DNA of 37,865 nucleotides from Clostridia bacterium (GCA_017549405.1 JAFYUY010000136.1:1-37865); one strand, 5' to 3'. Counted from the first letter of the stretch, positions 8,958 to 17,339 are shown. The notes: generated by a model not told the origin, from the letters alone. A program made the numbers and translations.

Positions 8958-10070
8958 TCAGTTATAGTATTTATCTACGATACTGCACATTTTAGCATAA
9001 TTTGCCATCATATCCTCGCACAGACGTATCTGGCATCTTGCACGTTCAAGGTTGTGGTTTTCGCGGTGGATACGGAAATAGATATCTCCGTTAAGGTAGT
9101 CAAGAAGGAATCTTATGGCAACCTCATAGGTCATGGTCATGGCAGCCAGAGCAAGACTGTCCTTTTCCGAAACGGTGAGGAAAGGCTTTGCTGCTGTAAC
9201 GTAACCACGGGTAAACTGCTCATAGTATTCGAAATTAAGTCCGACCTTTTCAAGGTCTGTTTCGTCTTCCGCAGAGTAATTTGCACCAAAACGGATGGCA
9301 TCACCAAAGTCGTATGATGCAAGTCCCGGCATCACAGTATCAAGATCCACAACACAAAGGGGTCTTCCGTCGTTTTTATCTATAAGGATATTGTTTATCT
9401 TTGTATCGTTGTGGGTAACGCGATAAGGAAGTATTCCGCATTCGTGAAGCTCAACAAGACGTGAAAAATCGTTTTTGTGTTTTTCAAAGAATGCGATCTC
9501 GGGCATACATGTGGAGGCTCTTCCCGCAGCATCCCGCTCGAGTCCTTCAAAGAAAGCCTCGGTGCGCTTTACGGTGTTGTGGAAATCGGGAATAGTTTCA
9601 ACAAGAGTATTGGCATCAAGTCCCGAAAGTATATCCTGGAATCTTCCGAAAGCGGAGCCGCTGTTGTAAAGCACGCGGCTGTCTGTTATGGAATCGTAAG
9701 AGCACGCGTCGATAAACTTTGAAACTCTCCAGAAACCGTCGGAAAGGCGTGCAAAGTTGTTGCCCTCACTGTTCTTTTCGAAAGTGAGTATCATGCCTGC
9801 CTCGGCACTGTCGCTTCCGAATTTTTCGTCAATGTAATCGGATACCTTCTTAAGGTTATCCATTATGATCTCGGGTTTTGTGAATACGGATTCATTTACT
9901 CTCTGGAAAATATAAGTCTGTGTTTCGGTCGGTCCCGCTGTCACAACTTTAAAAGTGTCGTTTATGTGACCGTTGCCGGTTCTTTCAGCAGAAACGATCC
10001 TGCCGGGAACATTATAAAGAGCAGCAAGCTCGTTTATGCTTTTGCTGAATTTTTCATCAGTTGCTATCAT
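8958..10070 (-). CDS. NahK-like N-acetylhexosamine 1-kinase (APH/choline kinase fold)
   Basis: The 370 residues match the aminoglycoside-phosphotransferase-fold sugar kinases typified by NahK (LnpB) of Bifidobacterium. Shared landmarks are GNGHINDTF (nucleotide loop), VTHNDTKINNILID (Brenner-type catalytic loop with the Asp and Asn), VVDLDTVMPG (metal-binding Asp), YDFGDAIRFGAN and the C-terminal FLLDYLNGDIYF. NahK phosphorylates GlcNAc or GalNAc at C1 in the galacto-N-biose/lacto-N-biose pathway of host glycan use. Activity here is inferred from recalled similarity rather than tested. No lacto-N-biose phosphorylase, galT or galE partner is in the window. It heads the operon and has a strong promoter (10124-10152). 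Confidence 0.85.
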   Translation of the reverse strand: MIATDEKFSKSINELAALYNVPGRIVSAERTGNGHINDTFKVVTAGPTETQTYIFQRVNESVFTKPEIIMDNLKKVSDYIDEKFGSDSAEAGMILTFEKNSEGNNFARLSDGFWRVSKFIDACSYDSITDSRVLYNSGSAFGRFQDILSGLDANTLVETIPDFHNTVKRTEAFFEGLERDAAGRASTCMPEIAFFEKHKNDFSRLVELHECGILPYRVTHNDTKINNILIDKNDGRPLCVVDLDTVMPGLASYDFGDAIRFGANYSAEDETDLEKVGLNFEYYEQFTRGYVTAAKPFLTVSEKDSLALAAMTMTYEVAIRFLLDYLNGDIYFRIHRENHNLERARCQIRLCEDMMANYAKMCSIVDKYYN

Positions 10071-10123
10071 GAAAAAATAATTCCTTTCATAAATTTTGAG
10101 TCAGCATAATTCTACAATTATAT

Positions 10124-10152
10124 ATTATATTACATTTATTCAAAAAAGTCAA
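10124..10152 (-). promoter_or_regulatory. Promoter of the kinase-hydrolase-mnmA operon
   Basis: Minus-strand TTGACT (10147-10152) and TATAAT (10124-10129) are spaced by exactly 17 bases, in an A/T-rich context about 55 bases upstream of the ATG. Confidence 0.8.
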
Positions 10153-10201
10153 TTATTTATTTTTTATCAGCCGGGCACCTTGCCGTAAAACTGATTTAAT
10201 A

Positions 10202-10230
10202 TTGACAAACGGCACATTCTTTACTATAAT
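10202..10230 (+). promoter_or_regulatory. Consensus promoter of the pseudo-deacetylase/two-component unit
   Basis: TTGACA (10202-10207) and TATAAT (10225-10230) are both perfect, with a 17-base spacer. It is divergent from the kinase operon promoter, and the -35 boxes lie only ~50 bases apart. The leader to 10301 is about 65 bases and contains no recognised riboswitch. Confidence 0.85.
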
Positions 10231-10300
10231 TAATATGGAATGATTTAATAAATTGCTGATTTAACGAATCATTGAGAATTCTGCGGAAAGGGGTAAAATT

Positions 10301-11518
10301 ATGAAAGCAAAGGTCTTGCGCGCGGTCTGCACGTTGCTTGCGGCATCGCTGTGCTTTCTGATGATATGCGATACGGCAGTTTTCGGAAAACCCGAGGACA
10401 ATGACGCATGGGTCTTGCAGTACGAAAATATGCAGGAGTTTGACCGACCGAAATATACCGTCCCCACCATGTTCAAAAACGATGTGCCGTTTGCCAATGA
10501 CCGAAGATTCCCCTTAGTCGTACAAAACAACATTCACTACGTTCCCGTTGAAATGTTTTCCGGACTTTCAAAAATAAAGCTTCACACCGACTATTCCTAT
10601 GCGTATTTTTATATAACCAACGACGAGGGAAAAAGATATATTTCATTTGATTCCAACAACAATCTTGCCACCACCCACCAGTATGATTCCTACAGCCTTG
10701 AAACAAAGATATTCAATCAGACCCGCTACCTGCCCGCAGCACACGTGGCAGAAGTATTGGGGATAAAAATGGAAATATACGAAAACATACAGGACGGAGT
10801 ATACGCTCTTCGTTTTTCCGACAACAAAGCAAAGCTCTCCTTTGCCGATCTTATAAAAATGTACAGTCCCATAAAAAAAGAAGATCTCGCACAGCAAAAC
10901 AAACAGGAGGAGCAGCAAACGCAGGATCCCATACCCGAGCTTCCCGAAATGGGTAACCGCAGGATATATCTTTCCGTAAATCTTTCCTATTTCGGATATG
11001 TTTCTGAAATACTTTCCGCGCTGGGCAGGGCGGGCTTTAAATGCACTTTCTATGTTTCTCCGGAAAACATTCTTTCATATCCCGACAAGGTGCGAGAAAT
11101 AATAGCATCGGGGCAGAATATAGGTTTTCTTATAGATTCGAAGGATCCCTTAAAAAGCCTTGCCGAGGCAAAAGAGAACCTGCGGCTCGTGGCAAAAAGA
11201 ACCACTCGTTTCGTGAGATTTACGGGAGGCAGCCGAGGGGTATCCCTGGACAGCGCTTCATATTCACAATTTGTGAATTCCGCAGGAATATGCGTGTGGG
11301 ATGCCAATATTGCAGTTTCCGACAGCACGGATATGTATGACGATCTGTATAATAAGCTCTATAATCTTGGCTCTCAAACGGCAAGTGTTGCCATGATTCC
11401 CGGCAAAAATACCGCCTCCGCAATAAGCTCTCTTTCGTCACTTGTGAGGTCAAAGAATCATCTTAAGGTGATGCCGTGTGACGAAACCACACATCCCGTT
11501 GCATTCCGAAGCAAATAA
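10301..11518 (+). CDS. Secreted protein: copper-amine-oxidase-N-like domain plus degenerate NodB (polysaccharide deacetylase) domain
   Basis: Of the 405 residues, 1-29 are a signal peptide. Residues ~50-175 resemble the copper amine oxidase N-terminal-like (stalk) wall domain (PLVVQNNIHYVPVEMFS; TRYLPAAHVAEVLGI). A Q/E-rich linker (~195-215) follows. Residues ~220-400 align by eye with NodB deacetylases: RIYLSVNLSY, GFKCTFYVSPENI, REIIASGQNIGF, FVRFTGG, CVWDANIA, VAMIPGKNT. The catalytic TFDDGP is SVNLSY (225-230) and the zinc ligands of NHTYSH are lost (FLIDSK, 276-281). It is probably a catalytically dead, glycan-binding protein. GAAAGGGG precedes the ATG. It lies 48 bases upstream of the response regulator gene with no terminator between, suggesting an envelope-sensing accessory role (inference). 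Confidence 0.8.
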   Translation: MKAKVLRAVCTLLAASLCFLMICDTAVFGKPEDNDAWVLQYENMQEFDRPKYTVPTMFKNDVPFANDRRFPLVVQNNIHYVPVEMFSGLSKIKLHTDYSYAYFYITNDEGKRYISFDSNNNLATTHQYDSYSLETKIFNQTRYLPAAHVAEVLGIKMEIYENIQDGVYALRFSDNKAKLSFADLIKMYSPIKKEDLAQQNKQEEQQTQDPIPELPEMGNRRIYLSVNLSYFGYVSEILSALGRAGFKCTFYVSPENILSYPDKVREIIASGQNIGFLIDSKDPLKSLAEAKENLRLVAKRTTRFVRFTGGSRGVSLDSASYSQFVNSAGICVWDANIAVSDSTDMYDDLYNKLYNLGSQTASVAMIPGKNTASAISSLSSLVRSKNHLKVMPCDETTHPVAFRSK

Positions 11519-11566
11519 CGATAAAGCAATAACTACTTTCACAATTTAAAACGAAAGGTGCCGTAA

Positions 11567-12289
11567 ATGAACAGTACAAACATAAAAAAGAAGATCCTTA
11601 TTGTTGAGGACGAAAAACCCATTTCCGAAATACTTGAATACACCATGATGCGCGAGGGATATGAGGCAGTATGCTCTTTCAACGGTGCACAGGCTCTGGA
11701 GCTTGCGCTTCAGGGCAATTTTGACCTTATCCTGCTCGATGTCATGCTGCCGGGGCTTGACGGTTTTGAAGTCTGCCGCAAAGTGCGCGAAAAACTGGAT
11801 ACCCCCATCATAATGCTCACCGCCCGCGAGGAGGAGGCAGACAAGGTGATGGGACTGGAGCTCGGTGCAGACGATTATATGACAAAGCCGTTCAGCCATG
11901 CGGAGCTTGTTTCACGCATAAAGGCAAATATCCGCCGTTATCACGGAGAAACAAGGGTTTCCCCGCCCTTGGGTGAGCCTGTTTCGGAAAACGTTATCGT
12001 TGTGGGAGATATCCGTATTGACACAAAAAAATACAGCGTGAGCAAAAACGGAGTGGAGATATCCCTTTCCAAAAAAGAATACGATGTGCTCGAATTCTTT
12101 GCCAAAAACCGCGGCACGGTTTTTCAGCGTGAGGAAATAATGGAAAAGGTGTGGGGATATGACGGCTTTTTCGGAGATCTGCGCACCGTGGATGTGACTC
12201 TCAGCCGTATCCGCAAAAAGATCGAAGTAAATCCCGCCGAGCCCGAATATATTCAGAACAAGCGTGGCGTAGGCTATTTTATGTCTTAA
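11567..12289 (+). CDS. OmpR/PhoB-family response regulator (WalR/PhoP-like)
   Basis: This 240-residue response regulator has a receiver domain (~9-122) with acidic pocket VEDE, phosphoacceptor Asp58 in LILLDVMLPG and conserved Lys107 in DDYMTKPF. A winged-helix DNA-binding domain occupies ~145-240 (SLSKKEYDVLEFFAKN, RTVDVTLSRIRKKIE, NKRGVGYFM). AAAGGTG lies 6 bases before the ATG. The sensor kinase gene begins 18 bases downstream. It resembles WalR and PhoP about equally, and sequence alone does not separate the two. No walH/walI, phoU or pst genes adjoin, so I leave the symbol blank. Confidence 0.93.
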   Translation: MNSTNIKKKILIVEDEKPISEILEYTMMREGYEAVCSFNGAQALELALQGNFDLILLDVMLPGLDGFEVCRKVREKLDTPIIMLTAREEEADKVMGLELGADDYMTKPFSHAELVSRIKANIRRYHGETRVSPPLGEPVSENVIVVGDIRIDTKKYSVSKNGVEISLSKKEYDVLEFFAKNRGTVFQREEIMEKVWGYDGFFGDLRTVDVTLSRIRKKIEVNPAEPEYIQNKRGVGYFMS

Positions 12290-12307
12290 AGGTAAGGGTA
12301 GCGTACC

Positions 12308-14098
12308 ATGTTGAAAAGTCTGAGCGTAAAGCTTGTTCTTATATTCATAGTTTTTATAATCTCCGTAATGTCGGTGGTTGGCGTTTTTCTGCTTGACAGA
12401 GTCAGCGTTTTTTATGCCGACGATTTTCTTCAGCAGATGGACAGCGCTTTTTCCGACCGCTTTGTGGAACAGCTCACGCAGTGTCTTGAAAAGGAAGATT
12501 TTGCTGCAGCACAAAAGGATATTGTCGTTGCCTATTCGGGCAGCTTCAGTTTTGACAGTTACCGTCATTTTTATATTCTGGATATGAGCGGCAAGGTGCT
12601 TCAAAGTTCATCAAACAGCGAAAATATCGTTAAAACCCGCAATCTGCTTTCCGCCATGAACCGCAAGAGTGAGGAAAACACCGCAGCAGGGTCTGATTAT
12701 TTTGACTATGCCCGCTACATAACAAACGGAGAGCGGGAGTGTATCATTTATATCCACGATAACCTCACCCGAATGAAATCCCTTATATGGGTGCTGTTTT
12801 CCATAATCCTGCAGGCGCTCTTTATTGGTCTTGCCATTGCGCTGTTCCTTTGCTTTTTTCTCACCCGCGCCATTACCTCTCCCATCCAGAAGCTTACTGC
12901 GGGTGCAAAGACCATAGCATCGGGAAAATATTCATACCGCATAGAATCCCGCTCCGATGACGAAATAGGCGAGCTGACCGATAACTTCAACAAAATGGCG
13001 CAGAAGATAGAAAACGCCATGGGGCAGATATCGGGCGAGCGTGAAAAACTGCAGACCATATTCGGTCATCTTGAAGACGGTGTTGCAGCCTTTGACGAAA
13101 ACGGAAAGGTTCTCCACATAAACCCCGCAGCTTGCAAAATGCTGGGTATCCCACAGGACAGAGAACCCGATTTTGACGATTTCACCCGCATACTCGGTAT
13201 GCCCGAAATAACCTCCTCCATTTTGGGTAACACCATGACGATAAACATTTCGGAATATTGCATAAAGCAATCGGGAGGACGGGAAATAATTGCCGACGTA
13301 AGCTTTAATGTTTTTAATTACGATATCAAAAAAATAGGTTATCTTATAGTCATTCAGGACATTACAGACAGAGCGCTTCTTGAAAAAAGCCGTCGTGAGT
13401 TTATTGCCAATGTATCCCATGAGCTTCGCACCCCCCTTACGAGTATTAAGGGCGCTACCGAAATAATTCTTGACGATGCCGAAATGCCCGAACCCATGAG
13501 GAAAAGATTCCTTTCCATAGTCATGAACGAGTCCGACAGAATGACGAGAATCGTAAAGGACCTTCTCGTTCTTTCAAGGCTTGAAAACCGCAGAATGTCA
13601 TGGAAAATGTCCCGCTTCAGTCTGAGAGACACACTTTCTCAGCTTTGCGATGCTTTGCAGACCGAGGCTACAGAACACAGCCATGTGCTTGAATTTAAAA
13701 GCCTTTGCGAAAGCTCATGCCCCATTTCGGCAGACAAAGAACGTATAGAGCAGGTAATAACCAACATCGTGGGCAATGCCATAAAATACACCCCCAACGG
13801 CGGGCATATTGATGTTTCAATAAACGAGGTAGACGATATAAAGTATTCCTATAAGATCACCGTTGCGGATAACGGAATAGGAATTCCCGAAGAAAGCGTT
13901 CCGCATCTTTTTGAAAGGTTTTACCGCGTTGACAAAGCGCGCAACTCGGATGTCGGCGGAACAGGTCTCGGTCTTTCCATTGCAAAAGAAATTGTCGATG
14001 CCCACCACGGCAGCATAAAGGTGCAAAGCGGCAAAGGTCAGGGCACAAAAGTTACCATTCTTTTGCCCGTTGAAACCGCTGTGTGCGAGGAAGATTGA
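12308..14098 (+). CDS. Membrane sensor histidine kinase (WalK/PhoR-like, HAMP-PAS)
   Basis: This 596-residue kinase has TM1 at ~8-29, an extracytoplasmic sensor of ~125 residues, TM2 at ~158-185, HAMP (~185-238) and a PAS domain (~245-355). HisKA holds the phosphoacceptor His371 in FIANVSHELRTPLTSI. The HATPase has N box EQVITNIVGNAIKYTPNGG, G1 DNGIGIP (521-527), F box LFERFYR and G2 GGTGLGLSI (550-558). Size and domain order match WalK. No transmembrane accessory genes follow; the nearest candidate partner is the secreted pseudo-deacetylase encoded two genes upstream. The likely signal is cell-wall state or phosphate (inference). Confidence 0.93.
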   Translation: MLKSLSVKLVLIFIVFIISVMSVVGVFLLDRVSVFYADDFLQQMDSAFSDRFVEQLTQCLEKEDFAAAQKDIVVAYSGSFSFDSYRHFYILDMSGKVLQSSSNSENIVKTRNLLSAMNRKSEENTAAGSDYFDYARYITNGERECIIYIHDNLTRMKSLIWVLFSIILQALFIGLAIALFLCFFLTRAITSPIQKLTAGAKTIASGKYSYRIESRSDDEIGELTDNFNKMAQKIENAMGQISGEREKLQTIFGHLEDGVAAFDENGKVLHINPAACKMLGIPQDREPDFDDFTRILGMPEITSSILGNTMTINISEYCIKQSGGREIIADVSFNVFNYDIKKIGYLIVIQDITDRALLEKSRREFIANVSHELRTPLTSIKGATEIILDDAEMPEPMRKRFLSIVMNESDRMTRIVKDLLVLSRLENRRMSWKMSRFSLRDTLSQLCDALQTEATEHSHVLEFKSLCESSCPISADKERIEQVITNIVGNAIKYTPNGGHIDVSINEVDDIKYSYKITVADNGIGIPEESVPHLFERFYRVDKARNSDVGGTGLGLSIAKEIVDAHHGSIKVQSGKGQGTKVTILLPVETAVCEED

Positions 14099-14156
14099 GT
14101 TTTTCGTATCAAAGAATGCAAAAAGCGATTTATATTTGATTGCAACGCGCCAAAGG

Positions 14157-14186
14157 TTGACAAGGCGAAGTGATTACTGTTATAAT
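14157..14186 (+). promoter_or_regulatory. Consensus promoter of the DnaC-like/uxuA/RNHCP unit
   Basis: Perfect TTGACA (14157-14162) and TATAAT (14181-14186) are spaced by 18 bases. Transcription would begin near 14193, downstream of the GTG at 14170. That GTG therefore cannot be the start codon on this transcript. Confidence 0.75.
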
Positions 14187-14211
14187 TAAAAATGCAAATG
14201 AGGTGAACACC

Positions 14212-15201
14212 ATTTCATATTCATACGAAGTAAGAAAAAAAGTAAGAGATGCCTTTGAGGAAAAGCGCAAGCGCGCCTTTGCACAGGCGGAGCTCCACCG
14301 CGAGGAGGTTCACATGAATGTTCCCGGTGTGAAAGAAATAGACAAAGCTCTTTCCGAAACGGGGCTTCGTGTTTATGCGGAGGCTCTTAACAAAGGCTCG
14401 ACCATCCCCCTGGAAAAGCGAATTGCCCTTTTGCAGGAGGAAAATGCCGAGCTTCAGAATGCCCGCGCACAGCTTCTTTGCGATGCGGGATATGACAAAG
14501 ATTACACCAAAGTGAAATTTGAGTGCGAAAAATGCTCCGACACGGGTTATGTTGACCTTTCTGCCTGCTCCTGCCTTCTTTCGGCTTTGCGCAGAGAATC
14601 TTATCAAAGCTCTGGGCTCGGTGCCATGCTTACCGACCAGTGCTTTGAAAATTTCGACCTTTCCATTTACCCGCCCGATGTCATGGCGCATATGACCTTT
14701 GTTACCGAGACGGTAAAGGAATTTGCAGAAAAGTTCGGCACGGAAGACTATCCGGAAAAAAATCTCATTTTCTTCGGAAGCACGGGGCTCGGAAAGACAC
14801 ATCTCTCCACCGCCCTTGCCAAAAGGCTTATAGACCGCGGATTTTACGTTGTGTATGACAGCATTCAGACTATACTTCACACTTTTGAAAAAGAAAAGTT
14901 CTCCCGCATGGGGGATGCCGTTTCCACCGACAAGTATTTTGACTGCGATTTTCTGATAATAGATGACCTTGGCTCGGAATTCTCAAACACATTTTCAACC
15001 GCAACCCTTTACGGACTTATAAATACCCGCCTCAACGCTTCAAAGGGCACGCTTATAAGCACCAACAATAAAATAGAGCAGTTGCGGAAGGATTATGACG
15101 AGCGCATCGTTTCCCGCATTGTGGGAGGTTACCGTTCACTCATGTTCATGGGAAAGGATATTCGCCTCTCCCTGCGGCAGAATCAAAAAAACAATAAATA
15201 A
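14212..15201 (+). CDS. DnaC/IstB-like AAA+ ATP-binding protein (helicase-loader type), probable ATT start
   Basis: From the ATT at 14212 the protein is 329 residues, beginning (M)SYSYEVRKKVRDAFEEKRK, as family members do. GAGGTGA (14200-14206) sits 5 bases upstream. The GTG at 14170 lies inside the promoter, the GTG at 14203 has no ribosome binding site, and the ATG at 14314 would delete the conserved N-terminal helix. Residues ~1-90 are charged and helical. A cysteine pair cluster (CEKC...CSC, ~105-121) is zinc-ribbon-like. Walker A is GSTGLGKT (~189-196), Walker B is FLIIDDLGSE and sensor I is LISTNN. Close relatives are annotated as DnaC-like replication proteins that would load the replicative helicase. 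No dnaB gene is nearby. Confidence 0.85.
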   Translation: MSYSYEVRKKVRDAFEEKRKRAFAQAELHREEVHMNVPGVKEIDKALSETGLRVYAEALNKGSTIPLEKRIALLQEENAELQNARAQLLCDAGYDKDYTKVKFECEKCSDTGYVDLSACSCLLSALRRESYQSSGLGAMLTDQCFENFDLSIYPPDVMAHMTFVTETVKEFAEKFGTEDYPEKNLIFFGSTGLGKTHLSTALAKRLIDRGFYVVYDSIQTILHTFEKEKFSRMGDAVSTDKYFDCDFLIIDDLGSEFSNTFSTATLYGLINTRLNASKGTLISTNNKIEQLRKDYDERIVSRIVGGYRSLMFMGKDIRLSLRQNQKNNK

Positions 15202-15216
15202 TAAGGAGATAAAACT

Positions 15217-16263
15217 ATGAAAATGTCTTTTCGCTGGTACGGCGAATCAGACCCCGTAAGTCTTGAGTACATTTCTCAGATACCTGCCATGCGCAGTGTT
15301 GTTTCGGCGGTCTACTCTGTGCCCGTCGGTGAAATATGGCCGATGGAAGAAATTCTTAAGATCAAAAAGCAGTGCGAAGATCACGGACTTATCTTCGATA
15401 TCGTCGAGAGCGTTCCCGTTCACGAGGATATAAAGCTGGGAAAACCCACCCGTGACAAATACATCGAAGTTTACTGCGAAAACATCCGCAATCTTTCAAA
15501 GGCGGGAGTTAAAGTTATATGCTATAACTTCATGCCGGTATTTGACTGGCTCCGTTCCGATCTTTCGCATGTGAATGCAGACGGCTCCACCTCACTTGTT
15601 TACCGTGATGAGACCGTACTCGGCATGGACCCCAGAAAGGGCGATCTTTCGCTTCCCGGCTGGGATTCCAGCTACACAAAGGAAGGACTCGGTGCGCTTC
15701 TTGAAGAATATAAGAGCGTGGACGAGAAAAAGCTTTGGGAAAATATGGAATATTTCCTCAAGGGAATCATCCCCACCTGTGAGGAGTGCGACGTTAAGAT
15801 GGCCATCCATCCGGACGATCCGCCATGGGGCATCTTCGGACTTCCCAGAGTTATTACCTGCGAAGAAAATCTTGACAAATTCCTGAAGCTTGTGGATTCA
15901 CCGTACAACGGACTGACCTTCTGCACGGGCTCTCTCGGATGCGATCCCAAAAACGATATCCCCGCTATGGTGAGAAAATATTCAGCCATGGGAAGAATTC
16001 CCTTCATGCACATCCGAAACATCAAGTTTACGGGTGAGCGTGACTTTGACGAAACCGCGCATAAGACCGAATATGGCTCTCTTGATATCTACGGCATAGT
16101 AAAGGCACTTTACGAAACGGGCTTTGACGGATATATCCGCCCCGACCACGGCAGAATGATATGGGGAGAAACGGGACGTCCCGGTTACGGACTTTACGAC
16201 AGAGCTCTCGGTGCTGCATATATCAACGGTCTGTGGGAAGCCATTGAAAAGGACGCAAAGTAA
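15217..16263 (+). CDS. uxuA: Mannonate dehydratase
   Basis: UxuA dehydrates D-mannonate to 2-keto-3-deoxy-D-gluconate in glucuronate catabolism, using a divalent metal. The 348-residue length fits the short Gram-positive form. Recognisable segments are [15 protein letters not shown] at the N-terminus, [32 protein letters not shown] (metal-binding His), FCTGSLG, FMHIRNI and [19 protein letters not shown] precedes the ATG, 15 bases after the DnaC-like gene. No uxuB, uxaC or kdgK is in the window. The enzyme therefore points to uronate use with the other pathway genes elsewhere. Confidence 0.95.
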   Translation: MKMSFRWYGESDPVSLEYISQIPAMRSVVSAVYSVPVGEIWPMEEILKIKKQCEDHGLIFDIVESVPVHEDIKLGKPTRDKYIEVYCENIRNLSKAGVKVICYNFMPVFDWLRSDLSHVNADGSTSLVYRDETVLGMDPRKGDLSLPGWDSSYTKEGLGALLEEYKSVDEKKLWENMEYFLKGIIPTCEECDVKMAIHPDDPPWGIFGLPRVITCEENLDKFLKLVDSPYNGLTFCTGSLGCDPKNDIPAMVRKYSAMGRIPFMHIRNIKFTGERDFDETAHKTEYGSLDIYGIVKALYETGFDGYIRPDHGRMIWGETGRPGYGLYDRALGAAYINGLWEAIEKDAK

Positions 16264-16268
16264 TTAGT

Positions 16269-16619
16269 ATGGAAAGCAAGCGCTTTACCAAAAACGACAG
16301 CGGATTTGTTTGCGCAAACTGCGGTTTTGAAGTTTTGCCGTTGGGCAAAACCAGCCGCAACCATTGTCCAAGATGTCTTTGCTCGATACATATCGATATA
16401 AATCCCGGTGACCGTGCCTCAGACTGCGGAGGGCTTCTTGTGCCGATATCCTGCGAACCAAACACGGATAAAGGCTATATAATAACCCACAAATGCAAAA
16501 AGTGCGGAGAGCTTCGCCGCAACCGTGCGGCATTAAAGCTTACCGCAAAGGATACCTTACCCAAAGAACAGTATGACGACGAAAGCTTTCTCATAAGGCT
16601 TACGGTTGCCGGATTTTGA
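16269..16619 (+). CDS. RNHCP domain zinc-binding protein
   Basis: This 116-residue protein has the eponymous RNHCP motif (SRNHCPRCLCS, ~29-39) and cysteine pairs FVCANCG (~14-20) and HKCKKCGELRRNRA (~74-87), consistent with two zinc sites. The family is widespread in Gram-positive bacteria and of unknown function; a nucleic-acid or rRNA-associated role has been guessed from the fold only. It starts 5 bases after the uxuA stop, so it is probably co-transcribed with uxuA, and a terminator follows at 16634. Confidence 0.88.
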   Translation: MESKRFTKNDSGFVCANCGFEVLPLGKTSRNHCPRCLCSIHIDINPGDRASDCGGLLVPISCEPNTDKGYIITHKCKKCGELRRNRAALKLTAKDTLPKEQYDDESFLIRLTVAGF

Positions 16620-16633
16620 TTCGAAAAAAGCAG

Positions 16634-16660
16634 AAACCCGTCGAAACCGACGGGTTTTTT
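16634..16660 (+). terminator. Intrinsic terminator after the RNHCP gene
   Basis: Stem AAACCCGTCG/CGACGGGTTT with loop AAAC is followed by TTTTTT-type sequence. It lies 15 bases after the stop codon. On the minus strand a T run further downstream may let it also stop the DUF1643 transcript. Confidence 0.92.
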
Positions 16661-16686
16661 GGTGTGGAGCTTTTACAACACACACA

Positions 16687-16707
16687 GGGGCTTTCACAGC
16701 CCCTTTT
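16687..16707. terminator. Second hairpin of the convergent terminator zone
   Basis: Stem GGGGCT/AGCCCC with loop TTCAC is followed on plus by TTTTATTAT. It lies between the convergent RNHCP and DUF1643 genes. Twenty bases are identical to the minus strand of the 6419 terminator. Confidence 0.8.
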
Positions 16708-16718
16708 ATTATCATTTT

Positions 16719-17339
16719 TTATATACGCATTCCATCAAGATACCCTAAAATATCAAAGGGGTCTTTTTTTGTATCTGCACGAAGATACAGCGGGTGGTGC
16801 GGATGCCCCTTTTTGGAAATGGCTCCGCAGGTATACCAGCCTGCACCGTATTTTTTTGATATTTCGGCAAAATCCCGTATCAGTGCGGGAAGATATGCTC
16901 TTTTCTCAATAATATTTCCCCATGCTGCCCACACGCAGGGGGTGCTTTTGCATTGTGAAAGGATATATTCAAATGCCAGCATATTCTGTTTGTGCAGTTC
17001 TTTGTTGAAATCTTTTTCCATGTCATCGGGATTTGTGGCACGCTGGGCATACACATTAAACATTATAAAACTGTCATGTCCGTTAAAATGCGCAATGCGT
17101 TCCACGGACTTCAGCGTGTTGTCAAGAGCATCGGGCGCTGCGGTGGAAGGATTTATTCCGATGCATATGAGAGGATCTTTTCCCACGGTGCCTAAAATAT
17201 AACGGTATTCGCTGTAAAATGGCGGAACATAGAGCCATTTTCCTGTATCATAGTCTTCCTGCGGCAAAAGGGCAGCACTCAGCGCATCCTCAAAGCTCAT
17301 CAGTTTGATTTCCGTGGTTTTTGAAGAGGGAATATGCAT
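16719..17339 (-). CDS. DUF1643 domain protein
   Basis: This 206-residue protein matches the DUF1643 family, with CIGINPSTAAPDALDNTLKSVERIA-type core (~76-100), FIMFNVYAQRATNP (~112-125) and VWAAWGN (~155-161). The family is of unknown function and often encoded singly or with defence or modification genes. The conserved N-P-S and D-x-T residues look like a small-ligand site, but no reaction is known. It has its own consensus promoter and an AAGGAG 9 bases before the ATG. It is monocistronic, running toward the hairpins at 16634-16707. Confidence 0.8.
   Translation of the reverse strand: MHIPSSKTTEIKLMSFEDALSAALLPQEDYDTGKWLYVPPFYSEYRYILGTVGKDPLICIGINPSTAAPDALDNTLKSVERIAHFNGHDSFIMFNVYAQRATNPDDMEKDFNKELHKQNMLAFEYILSQCKSTPCVWAAWGNIIEKRAYLPALIRDFAEISKKYGAGWYTCGAISKKGHPHHPLYLRADTKKDPFDILGYLDGMRI

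Noticed and set aside
14170..14211. GTG at 14170 as start of the DnaC-like gene
   Set aside because: It lies between the -35 and -10 boxes of a perfect promoter and has no good ribosome binding site. The extra residues MITVIIKNANEVNT have no family counterpart known to me.
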